A stretch of DNA of 5,278 bases from Acidimicrobiaceae bacterium (GTDB lineage Bacteria > Actinomycetota > Acidimicrobiia > Acidimicrobiales > UBA8190), in assembly GCA_003131945.1 (NCBI GenBank), contig PKWD01000346.1, forward strand, positions 1 through 5,278, in the 5' to 3' direction. The notes under the pieces were generated by a model that did not search any database, was not told the DNA's origin, and was given only the letters and a program-made list of their open reading frames with translations. Positions 1 to 4,937 of this stretch are shown one piece after another. Both the position numbers and the translations under genes were made by a program. The first letter of the stretch is position 1, and every line of letters begins with the position of its first letter.

Positions 1-559
1 AGGGATGGACGTCGGGGTTGGTGACACACATGACGATGAGGAAGTCCGCCGCCAGCCCGTTGGAGGTGAACCACTTGTGCCCGTCGATCACCCACTCGTC
101 GCCGTCCCGGACCGCTTTTGTCTGGACGTTGGCCAGGTCCGAGCCGGCGTCCGGTTCCGAGTAGCCCTGGCACCACAGCTCGGTACCGAGCCGGATGGGC
201 TCGAGGAACCGGCGCTTCTGGGCTTCGGTCCCGTAGGCGACGAGGGTGGGACCGATGAGGCCCTCCCCCATGACCCCGACCCGGGCCGGGGCGTTCGCCC
301 GGGAGTACTCCTCGTTCCAGATCACCTGCTGGGACATCGTCGCCCCCCGGCCGCCCCACTCAGACGGCCAGCCGATCCCTATCCAGCCGTCTTCCCCCAG
401 CCTGCGCTCCCAGGCGATCCGGATCTCCCGGCCCTCGTGCTCGTTGCCGGCCCGGCCCAGTCCCCGGGCCTCGCCGAAGGCCCCGACCAGGTTCCGCTCC
501 AGCCAGGACCGGGCCTCACCACGGAAGGCCGCATCCTCGGGACTGTCGCGGAGGTCCAT
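1..559 (-). CDS. Acyl-CoA dehydrogenase, N-terminal part (runs off the left edge)
   Basis: The frame opens at an ATG at 559-557 and stays open for 186 codons to the window edge, so the C-terminal half is missing. Residues 1-125 match the helical N-terminal domain of acyl-CoA dehydrogenases, with GWIGIGWPSEWGGRG at about 58-72. The beta domain follows with the hallmark GYSEPDAGSDLANVQT at about 132-147 and then GHKWFTSNG at about 160-168; these elements lie around the FAD and the acyl-CoA thioester in the family. Enzymes of this family are soluble flavoproteins that make an alpha-beta double bond in acyl-CoA during fatty-acid, sterol side-chain or related catabolism. The substrate cannot be told, and the catalytic Glu would lie in the missing part. 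The start is chosen because the usual MDL-type N-terminus begins there, although no clear Shine-Dalgarno sequence precedes it. The gene is divergent from msrB. Confidence 0.95.
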   Translation of the reverse strand, partial: MDLRDSPEDAAFRGEARSWLERNLVGAFGEARGLGRAGNEHEGREIRIAWERRLGEDGWIGIGWPSEWGGRGATMSQQVIWNEEYSRANAPARVGVMGEGLIGPTLVAYGTEAQKRRFLEPIRLGTELWCQGYSEPDAGSDLANVQTKAVRDGDEWVIDGHKWFTSNGLAADFLIVMCVTNPDVHP

Positions 560-693
560 CGCGGGTCAAGCTATCAAAGGGCCCGAATTCTCCCTAAGCA
601 GGGAACAGCCGCGCGGGACCTGGGGTTTTCTATGACATGAGATTGCTACCCAAGTCCATTTCCAGAACCAACCACCGCACCCAGGAGGCTGCC
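560..693. other. Divergent intergenic region between the acyl-CoA dehydrogenase gene and msrB
   Basis: This 134-base stretch must hold the promoters of both divergent genes. I looked for -35/-10 pairs and found none I would defend: a TATGAC at 631-636 resembles a -10 box, but nothing like TTGACA lies 16-18 bases upstream. A short perfect inverted repeat, TCCCT-AAGC-AGGGA, lies at 591-604. An open frame in the msrB register begins at an ATG at 637, but it has no ribosome binding site and reads as untranslated leader. Confidence 0.5.
683..688 (+). promoter_or_regulatory. Ribosome binding site that fixes the msrB start
   Basis: AGGAGG lies five bases before a GTG codon at 694. The more upstream in-frame ATG at 637 has no purine-rich site, and the 19 residues it would add do not resemble MsrB, so the GTG is the better start. 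Confidence 0.85.
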
Positions 694-1137
694 GTGACCC
701 CCGAGGCCGTAAAGCCGGAAGTAGTAAAGCCGGAAGTAGTAAAGACAGAGGACGAATGGAAGGACCAGTTGGGCACCGAGCGTTACCACGTGCTCCGTGA
801 GAAGGGCACCGAGCCGGCCTGGTCGGGAACCCTCCTCGACGTGCATGACCCGGGCCTCTTCCGCTGTGCCGGCTGCGGGGCCGAGCTCTTCCGGACCGAC
901 GACAAGTTCGAGTCCGGATCCGGTTGGCCGAGCTTCACCCGGGCCTTGACCGACGGGGTCGTGAACGAGCACGAGGACCGGACCTTCGGCATGCGCCGCA
1001 CCGAGGTCACCTGCGCCAAATGCGGTGGCCACCTCGGCCACGTCTTCCCCGACGGACCCGGGCCCACCGGTCAGCGTTACTGCATGAACTCCCTCTCCCT
1101 CGAGTTCGAACCGGAGAAGGATTCAGCCGAGAGCTGA
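694..1137 (+). CDS. msrB: Peptide-methionine (R)-S-oxide reductase MsrB
   Basis: MsrB reduces the R epimer of methionine sulfoxide in proteins, repairing oxidative damage in the cytoplasm. The 147-aa product (GTG start) has the whole SelR fold. Zinc-site pairs are CAGC at residues 58-61 and CAKC at 107-110, SGSGWPSF is at about 74-81, [11 protein letters not shown] at about 112-122, and the catalytic Cys130 sits in [11 protein letters not shown]. Length is normal for a stand-alone MsrB. Its only five cysteines are the four zinc ligands and Cys130. The resolving Cys found in enzymes such as E. coli MsrB (SGCGWPSF) is Ser here, so the sulfenic acid must be reduced without an internal disulfide of the usual kind. 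The first 20 or so residues are a charged Lys/Glu/Val tail made by a short tandem duplication. It appears monocistronic; no msrA is visible nearby. Confidence 0.97.
   Translation: MTPEAVKPEVVKPEVVKTEDEWKDQLGTERYHVLREKGTEPAWSGTLLDVHDPGLFRCAGCGAELFRTDDKFESGSGWPSFTRALTDGVVNEHEDRTFGMRRTEVTCAKCGGHLGHVFPDGPGPTGQRYCMNSLSLEFEPEKDSAES
709..750 (+). repeat. 15-bp tandem repeat in the 5' end of msrB
   Basis: GTAAAGCCGGAAGTA occurs perfectly at 709-723 and 724-738, followed by a partial, diverged third copy (GTAAAGACAGAG, 739-750). The unit is a multiple of three, so it encodes the in-frame peptide repeat [14 protein letters not shown] in the flexible N-terminal tail. The copies are identical, suggesting recent slippage. 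Confidence 0.85.
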
Positions 1138-1166
1138 TCGGTCGCGTCAACGTGGATGCCCCCCAT

Positions 1167-1186
1167 GCGCCGAGCGCTCCCGGCGC
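1167..1186 (+). terminator. Weak hairpin downstream of msrB, possible terminator
   Basis: GCGCCG (1167-1172) and CGGCGC (1181-1186) form a perfect 6-bp stem with an 8-base loop, 30 bases after the msrB stop codon. No T run follows, and an alternative AGCGCT palindrome sits in the loop, so this is only a candidate. Confidence 0.3.
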
Positions 1187-1237
1187 TGTGCGGGCGGGAT
1201 CCCCCGGCCCATGGCGGCTATAGACCGGGTGGGCGAT

Positions 1238-1251
1238 GGGACTAAAGCCCC
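1238..1251 (+). promoter_or_regulatory. GGGACTAAAGCCCC motif upstream of the 157-aa gene
   Basis: The element GGGACTAAAGCCCC lies about 70 bases before the ATG at 1322. Its ends are complementary (GGG and CCC), enclosing ACTAAAG. The TAAAG core recalls the -35 part of sigma-28/FliA-type promoters (TAAA, then GCCGATAA about 15 bases later). The only partial -10 match I see, GTCGAGAG at about 1265, is poor and sits at the wrong spacing. It could be a promoter element, an operator or chance. Confidence 0.25.
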
Positions 1252-1308
1252 TACCCTCGCTGCGGTCGAGAGCCCATGCTGAGTGGTAATCGGCCCGGAC
1301 GGGTCGCC

Positions 1309-1316
1309 AAGGAGGT
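1309..1316 (+). promoter_or_regulatory. Ribosome binding site for the 157-aa gene
   Basis: AAGGAGGT lies five bases before the ATG at 1322, a near-ideal Shine-Dalgarno sequence. It decides the start over an in-frame GTG at 1283 that has no such site. Confidence 0.85.
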
Positions 1317-1321
1317 GTTCG

Positions 1322-1795
1322 ATGCGGTTGCGCCGAAAGCTGCTGGGCCAGGATTTCGCTCGCCGCTGGGCACCCTCGGTGGGGAACGCCGGAGGAGAGC
1401 CTCAAGGGACACGGGTGCTCATCGAGGAGCCCGACGGGGCTGAGGCCTTCGCCTATTGGCACCTCCTGAGGGACAACGGCTACGTGGTGGAGTGGTGCCC
1501 GGGTCCGAAGAGCCCTCTCGGAGGCCGGTGTCCACTGGTGTCGTGCGGACACTGCGAGCTCGTCGAGCGGGCCGACGTGGTGGTGTCGTCGCTCGGGATC
1601 GACAACGCGCCGTCTCGGAACGTCCTCGGGGCCTTGAGGGACCTCCATCCGGAGATACCGGTGATCGTTGGGGCTTCCCGAAGGGAGTTCGCACGCTGGG
1701 CGCCTCTGTTCGAGGGGAACTCCGTCCTGCGGACGCCCGTCACCGCCGCAGCGTTGCTCGACTCGGTCGAGGGCGTTCTCGCCCATCGCCGTTGA
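1322..1795 (+). CDS. Receiver-like (pseudo-response-regulator) protein with a four-cysteine cluster
   Basis: The 157-aa product is not a family I can name. Its layout matches a CheY-like receiver: beta-1 with an acidic patch (RVLIEEPDG, 31-39), a first helix (about 40-52), ADVVVSSLGID (84-94) as beta-3, IPVIVGAS (112-119) as beta-4, and VLRTPVTAAALLDSVEGVL (135-153) like the KP-loop and last helix. The phospho-acceptor Asp position is Ser90, the conserved Lys is Thr138, and the Thr/Ser position is Ala118, so it probably is not phosphorylated. Between helix 1 and beta-3 it has Cys59, Cys70, Cys75 and Cys78 (C-x10-C-x4-C-x2-C), which could bind metal or form disulfides. There is no signal peptide or membrane segment. 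The basic N-terminus (MRLRRK) may be a tail. It is preceded by a strong ribosome binding site and the GGGACTAAAGCCCC motif. The gene call is firm; the fold is my inference from pattern. Confidence 0.8.
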   Translation: MRLRRKLLGQDFARRWAPSVGNAGGEPQGTRVLIEEPDGAEAFAYWHLLRDNGYVVEWCPGPKSPLGGRCPLVSCGHCELVERADVVVSSLGIDNAPSRNVLGALRDLHPEIPVIVGASRREFARWAPLFEGNSVLRTPVTAAALLDSVEGVLAHRR

Positions 1796-1867
1796 CAGCC
1801 CGGCCACGCGTCGCCCTGCGTCGTCGCTGCCTGCCCGCGTCGCCGTGCGGCCCGTCGTAGGGACAAT

Positions 1868-1893
1868 TCCCGGATGGGCGTCCGCCACCGGGA
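1868..1893 (+). terminator. Hairpin after the receiver-like gene
   Basis: TCCCGG (1868-1873) pairs with CCGGGA (1888-1893). After a one-base bulge, TGG (1875-1877) pairs with CCA (1885-1887), leaving a 7-base loop. It lies about 70 bases past the stop and before the next gene, without a T run. It could be a terminator or a leader structure of the 71-aa gene. The rest of the 170-base gap (1796-1965) shows nothing else I can support. Confidence 0.35.
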
Positions 1894-1965
1894 GGTCTGC
1901 GGTCCCCGATTCGCCCCGGCGTCGGCGGTAGCGTTCGAACACCCCGAAACGAGAGGGGGCGACCG

Positions 1966-2181
1966 ATGCCCGTGTACTACAGCAAGGTGGAAGAGGAGCA
2001 ACCGGTCTTCCATGTCTTCTTGGGCTGTGCCGAGGGGTCGAAGATCGCCATCGAGGACAGGGTCGAGAAGCTCAAGAAGCGGTCACTGTGCCAGCACTGC
2101 CTGGTCCTCATGAAGCACGCCACCTGGGCCGAGCCTCAGCGGTCCTGCGACCACGAGGAGATCCGCCGCACCGGCAGTTGA
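1966..2181 (+). CDS. Small cysteine-containing protein of unknown function (71 aa)
   Basis: I do not recognise a named family. The ATG is preceded by a purine-rich GAGAGGGGG (1951-1959) six bases upstream, so translation is plausible. The product opens with a beta-like segment (PVFHVFLGC, 13-21), continues with a charged helical stretch (about 28-40), and has Cys21, a CQHC pair at 42-45, and Cys61 followed by His63. This spacing would suit one zinc site with Cys21 or Cys61/His63 completing the ligands, but that is inference. No signal peptide or membrane segment is present, so it should be cytoplasmic. It follows the receiver-like gene in the same direction with a 170-base gap, so co-transcription is uncertain. 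It converges on the 172-aa gene, with 36 bases between the stops. Confidence 0.7.
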   Translation: MPVYYSKVEEEQPVFHVFLGCAEGSKIAIEDRVEKLKKRSLCQHCLVLMKHATWAEPQRSCDHEEIRRTGS

Positions 2182-2191
2182 GCTGTCCCGG
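2171..2191. terminator. Weak imperfect hairpin between convergent genes
   Basis: CCGGCAG (2171-2177) can pair with CTG and CCGG (2183-2185 and 2188-2191), with a two-base bulge and a 5-base loop, across the stop codon of the 71-aa gene. No T run follows on either strand. It is the only candidate terminator in this short convergent gap. Confidence 0.25.
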
Positions 2192-2217
2192 TGAGGTATC
2201 GGTGTCGGCGTTCCGGC

Positions 2218-2736
2218 TCAGGCCATGTGGGGGAGCGCCTCGATGAGCTCCAACGAGTCGTCGGTCCGTCCGGCCATCTCCCTACGGGCGAACTCCCGCA
2301 GCGCCTGCTCGTGGGCCACCAACAGCTCCGCTTCGGCCTTGTCGGCTGCGGCCACCTCGCCGATCCGCTCGTAGAGGGCGATGAACTGCGTCGTGATCGG
2401 CCCGAAGGCGGCCAGGAAGTCGCCCCAGGCCAGGGTGGCCGCCGCCTCGGCCAGGGCTTCGGCGTCGCTCACGGTCTTCGGGTCGGGGTCGGTCGACAGT
2501 CCGTTTCTGACCATGGCCGGCACGCAGGCCTCTCTGGTCCTGGCTTCGAGCAGGCACAGGACCTCCATCTTCTGCCGCTGATCGGGGTCCTCAGTGAGGG
2601 CGGCCACCCGCCCGAAGAGGGTCTCGCCCGCGACCTCACCCTGGTAAGCCTTGAACCACAAGGTGGCCAGGTCGTCCCGGGGGGAGAACACCGCGTTCGG
2701 TGCCGGAGGGGTGGTCGTCTCTTGGGTACTGTCCAT
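2218..2736 (-). CDS. All-helical, possibly ferritin-like protein of unknown function (172 aa)
   Basis: The ATG at 2736-2734 is chosen because a TAGGG lies about eight bases upstream and the frame beyond it turns into low-complexity antisense of the next gene. After a disordered, Thr/Pro-rich start (1-20), the protein is predicted by eye to form four long helices: about 22-46 (GEVAGETLF), 54-79 (KMEVLCLLEARTREA), 89-128 (including LYERIGE) and 131-155 (LLVAHEQALREFARREM). Acidic or His residues recur at helix positions suited to a di-metal four-helix bundle: Glu34, Glu38, Glu58, Glu64, Glu123, His142 and Glu143. This recalls ferritin-like or rubrerythrin-like domains, but the canonical ExxH spacing is not clear, so metal binding is unproven. 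No signal peptide or membrane segment. It is divergent from the repeat protein gene and may share its control region. Confidence 0.8.
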   Translation of the reverse strand: MDSTQETTTPPAPNAVFSPRDDLATLWFKAYQGEVAGETLFGRVAALTEDPDQRQKMEVLCLLEARTREACVPAMVRNGLSTDPDPKTVSDAEALAEAAATLAWGDFLAAFGPITTQFIALYERIGEVAAADKAEAELLVAHEQALREFARREMAGRTDDSLELIEALPHMA

Positions 2737-2756
2737 AACACGAACCCTACGACTCC

Positions 2757-2793
2757 CCTGGTCAGGACGACATAGACAATTCTGGAGACCAGG
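2757..2793. promoter_or_regulatory. 7-bp inverted repeat in the divergent control region
   Basis: CCTGGTC (2757-2763) and GACCAGG (2787-2793) are perfect inverted copies separated by 23 bases. Each half also lies in a smaller local palindrome (CCTG-GT-CAGG at 2757-2766 and CTGG-AGA-CCAG at 2782-2792). The 69 bases between the divergent starts at 2736 and 2806 must hold both promoters, so this is a candidate operator. I could not place convincing -35/-10 boxes. Confidence 0.25.
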
Positions 2794-2797
2794 TGAT
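2791..2797 (+). promoter_or_regulatory. Ribosome binding site for the repeat protein
   Basis: AGGTGAT matches the 3' part of the extended Shine-Dalgarno consensus and lies eight bases before the ATG at 2806. It supports translation from that ATG, and in-frame stops at 2773 and 2794 exclude any earlier start. Confidence 0.55.
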
Positions 2798-2805
2798 ACC
2801 ACGTC

Positions 2806-3345
2806 ATGTGGTGTACCGGTGCTCCGAACCCCACGGGCTCGACGAGCTCGGGAACCGGCACCAGTGGTACCTCCGGCTCGACCACCGCTGCACCCGGCAG
2901 CACAGGTAGTACCGGTCTGCCCACCGGCACAACGGGTTCCTCCACCCCGGTGGGAAGCGGAACAGCGCCGACCGGAACGGTCTCGACACGAACAGCTCCG
3001 GGTGGGACCCTGATCAACACCGACACTCCGGTCGACGCCGGGGGTACCGGAACCGGCGCCACGGCGTCCTCGGGATCGGGTCACGGATCACTGATCAACA
3101 CCAACGCTCCGGTCGACGCCGGCAACGGCACGGGCAGCGCGAGTGAGAGCTCGGGAAACGGGTCGTTGGTCAACACCGACGCGCCGGTCAACGCCGGCGG
3201 TAACGGCTCCAGCGGCTCGAACAACAGCTCGGGGTCCGGGTCCTTGGTGAACACCAACGCCCCGGTTCAGGCCAGCAACTCGAACCGTTCCGCACGCACG
3301 CTGGTCAACACCAACGCCCCGGTCGGAGCCAGTTCGATCGGCTGA
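2806..3345 (+). CDS. Gly/Ser/Thr/Pro-rich repeat protein with five L-[IV]-N-T-[DN]-x-P-V motifs (179 aa)
   Basis: I do not recognise the family. Residues 1-67 are low-complexity Thr/Gly/Ser/Pro; residues 68-175 carry five copies of an 11-residue motif (TLINTDTPVDA, SLINTNAPVDA, SLVNTDAPVNA, SLVNTNAPVQA, TLVNTNAPVGA) starting at 68, 95, 120, 146 and 165. They are joined by Gly/Ser/Asn-rich linkers. Such composition is typical of secreted or cell-wall proteins, and the short beta-prone motifs loosely recall chaplin-type VNV segments. However, there is no signal peptide, no membrane segment, no sortase motif and only one cysteine (Cys3, in MWCTGAP). The N-terminus resembles the mature end of a lipoprotein that starts at its lipobox cysteine, so the 5' end may be lost or the export route unusual. 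It is divergent from the helical 172-aa gene and followed by two strong hairpins. The repeat conservation on this strand argues that this frame, not its antisense, is coding. Confidence 0.75.
   Translation: MWCTGAPNPTGSTSSGTGTSGTSGSTTAAPGSTGSTGLPTGTTGSSTPVGSGTAPTGTVSTRTAPGGTLINTDTPVDAGGTGTGATASSGSGHGSLINTNAPVDAGNGTGSASESSGNGSLVNTDAPVNAGGNGSSGSNNSSGSGSLVNTNAPVQASNSNRSARTLVNTNAPVGASSIG
3007..3330 (+). repeat. Five dispersed 33-bp coding repeats within the repeat protein gene
   Basis: Copies lie at 3007-3039, 3088-3120, 3163-3195, 3241-3273 and 3298-3330, with start-to-start spacings of 81, 75, 78 and 57 bases. All share the core AACACC followed by A/G-AC, then CCGGT. The protein motif is better kept than the DNA, with varied third bases and linkers, so the units appear selected as peptide and not freshly duplicated. 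Confidence 0.85.
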
Positions 3346-3360
3346 CACCCGATCGAACTG
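3330..3360 (+). terminator. Perfect 12-bp hairpin at the end of the repeat protein gene
   Basis: CAGTTCGATCGG (3330-3341) pairs perfectly with CCGATCGAACTG (3349-3360) around a 7-base loop that contains the TGA stop (3343-3345). It is very likely a transcription terminator or mRNA 3' structure, although no T run follows, as is common in high-GC Actinobacteria. Its left arm encodes the last residues of the protein. Confidence 0.7.
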
Positions 3361-3397
3361 TGCTCATCTCCCTGAAGACACCGTGAAGACGGCGACC

Positions 3398-3432
3398 GCC
3401 CGCCCCCACCTCCCCCCGGGGTGGGGGCGGGC
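3398..3432. terminator. Perfect 13-bp GC-only-type hairpin, second terminator
   Basis: GCCCGCCCCCACC (3398-3410) pairs perfectly with GGTGGGGGCGGGC (3420-3432) across a 9-base loop. It is extremely stable and lacks a T run. It stands 37 bases after the first hairpin and isolates the repeat protein gene from the HNH gene downstream. The remaining bases to 3513 show no gene I can support. Confidence 0.65.
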
Positions 3433-3513
3433 CTGCCGCCGCAAGCTCTCCGACGCCTTCCCCTTCATGTCCTCCCGACTGGACCGATACACCATCATGG
3501 CACGCTGACTTTC

Positions 3514-4711
3514 ATGTGGGAGCCGCCGGAACCGGAGATGCTCAACGACATGTATGAGCACATGGACGCCCAGCGGCAGTGGTTGACCGGTCTCAACTTC
3601 GAGGCGATGTCCGGTTGTCAAAGTAGCGAGGTACTCGAGTTTTTCGCCAAGCTCCAAAGGCTGGGCACGGCCGGGATCATGCTGGCGGCTCTGAGGGTTG
3701 ACGACTCCTTGGTATGGCGCCAGGAGGTCACAAGACTCCGGCCAGCTTTCTGGCCGAGAAGACGGGAACGACGGACAGTGAAGCCGGCGGTGTCCTTGAG
3801 ACGGCCCGGCAATTGGCCGAACTGCCCGATACAGCGGCCTGTCTCAAATGGGGCCACTTTTCCCACGAGCAGGTGAAAGAGATTGCCTCGGCGGCCACAG
3901 TGCACCCCGGAGCCGAAGGTGAGTTGATCGAAGCGGCGGCACGATCAGGCTTGAAAGGTCTGAAGACCCGGTGCCAGAGGACGAAGGCTCTCGCTTCGTG
4001 GGAGAACGACGAGGTGGGAAGGGAGAACGCCATCAGAAAGAGTCGGTTCTTGCGTCGCAGGCTCGATCCCGATGGGGCCGTGCGCATCGAAGCCCGGCTC
4101 ACCCCAGCCGACGGGGCCCGGATCATGGAGGCCATCAAGGCCAAGGCCGGCGTCTTCTACGACGAGGCCCGGTCCACAGGCCTCTTCGAGTCGATGAGCA
4201 GCTACCTAGCCGACGGGCTCGTCTCCCTGGCCGACGATGCCGTGTGCGGGAGTGGGACGGGGATCGCCAAACCCACCGTTGTTCTGCGGGTCGATCTTGC
4301 TGCCCTCACTCGCGGTGAGGTCGAAGGGGATGAGGTCTGTGAGATCCCCGGGTGGGACCCGTGTCCCTGGCCACCGCTAGCCGAGCGCTCGGCGACTCCT
4401 TCGTGAAGATCGTCATCACTGACGGCTGCGATGTCCGAACCGTCTGCCACCCAGGTCGAACTATCCCTGCCCATCTGCAGACGGCCATCGAGGAGCGCGA
4501 CCGCAAGTGTGCGGTGCCACTCTGCGACAACGACTACCGCCTCGAGACCCACCACATCATCCCGGTCGAACGCAATGGTCCCACTTCGTTGTCCAACCTG
4601 GTCCGGATCTGCAGTTGGCATCACGACCTCATCACCTACGAAGGCTGGAAGCTCGAGGGACAAGCGGGGGACTGGACGTGGCAGGCGCCACCCGACTGGG
4701 AAGGCCTCTGA
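3514..4711 (+). pseudogene. DUF222 / 13E12-type HNH endonuclease-like gene split by two frameshifts
   Basis: Three overlapping frames carry consecutive parts of one protein. Frame one (from an ATG at 3514) gives the N-terminus up to VDDSLVWRQE. The text then continues as GHKTPASFLAEKTGT in the next frame after about 3726. That frame holds the DUF222 core (LETARQLAELP, FSHEQVKEIASAA, RFLRRRLDPDGAVRIEARLTP) until EIPG at about 4350. The third frame resumes with VGPVSLATASRALGDSFVK and ends at 4711 with the HNH domain. Each break is a one-base loss; adding one base at each gives a single 399-aa frame, a normal family length. The HNH part is intact: Cys333, Cys338, THHIIPV at about 346-352, SNL with Asn362, Cys367 and His370-His371. 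Members are found in many copies in Actinobacteria and are thought to be mobile or endonuclease-related; the cellular role is not settled. The start is uncertain, with no ribosome binding site before the ATGs at 3514, 3538 or 3550. Either a recent pseudogene or sequence errors. Confidence 0.85.
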
Positions 4712-4718
4712 TCGGACG

Positions 4719-4743
4719 ATGAAGGACCGTGTTCGGGCTTCAT
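4719..4743. terminator. Hairpin between the HNH gene and the convergent small-gene pair
   Basis: ATGAAG (4719-4724) pairs with CTTCAT (4738-4743), and inside it CCG (4727-4729) pairs with CGG (4734-4736) around a TGTT loop. It sits between convergent stop codons and overlaps the end of the 65-aa gene, a fitting place for a bidirectional terminator. No T run is present. Confidence 0.4.
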
Positions 4744-4937
4744 TCGATAACCAGGCGACTTTCAAAGAGTTCGAACAGTGCTGCTGCTCGCCCTGCTTCC
4801 ACTGCTCGTCCTGCACGTAACAGTGCGCGCTCGACGTCGGCACACACTTCGCATACTTCAAACGCTTCGCGTTTAGTCAATATGACGGCAGGCGCGAATC
4901 TCACTTTGTCTTGACAGTCCCGGCGCGGGACAGTCAC
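4740..4937 (-). CDS. Small helical protein of unknown function (65 aa), second gene of a coupled pair
   Basis: The GTG start at 4937-4935 overlaps the TGA of the upstream 83-aa gene by four bases (GTGA) and is preceded by GAGG (4943-4946) five bases away, so translation is probably coupled. After a basic N-terminus (VPRRDCQDKVRFAP), residues 18-62 read as two amphipathic helices: ILTKREAFEVCEVCADVERALL, then RAGRAVEAGRAAALFELFESRL. Cysteines lie at 8, 29 and 32, the last two as CEVC inside a helix. No signal peptide or membrane segment, so it is probably cytoplasmic. It may work with the membrane protein encoded just upstream, which is an inference from the overlap alone. No family is recognised. 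Confidence 0.65.
   Translation of the reverse strand: MTVPRRDCQDKVRFAPAVILTKREAFEVCEVCADVERALLRAGRAVEAGRAAALFELFESRLVIE

Noticed and set aside
5..640. Long open frame on the + strand opposite the acyl-CoA dehydrogenase
   Set aside because: It is antisense to a frame with clear family signatures, and its Pro/Gly/Val/Leu-rich text resembles no protein.
637..693. Upstream ATG extension of msrB
   Set aside because: There is no ribosome binding site, and the 19 added residues do not match MsrB; the GTG at 694 has AGGAGG at ideal distance.
1007..1942. 311-codon open frame on the - strand
   Set aside because: It runs antisense across msrB, the gap and the receiver-like gene; it is Arg/Pro/Ser-rich shadow text with no domain.
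2737..3084. N-terminal extension of the 172-aa minus-strand gene
   Set aside because: The extension is antisense to the repeat protein and is Arg/Gly/Ser low complexity. The ATG at 2736 has a better ribosome binding context.
3007..3330. CRISPR or direct-repeat array
   Set aside because: The units are coding, diverged at third positions, spaced unevenly and separated by low-complexity linkers.
3088..3348. Minus-strand frame with GVGVDQ/GVGVHQ repeats
   Set aside because: It is the mirror of the plus-strand repeats; its periodicity follows from them, and the plus frame has the ribosome binding site and terminators.
4341..4358. Programmed -1 frameshift at CCCCGGG
   Set aside because: The heptamer is not canonical, the A-site codon would re-pair poorly after slipping, and a second unrelated break exists upstream in the same gene.
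4202..4861. 219-codon frame on the - strand
   Set aside because: It is antisense to the HNH region and crosses into the 65-aa gene without any recognisable domain.
4729..4914. Plus-strand Ser/Ala/Arg-rich frame after the HNH gene
   Set aside because: It is antisense to the 65-aa gene, which has a ribosome binding site and a coupled overlap.
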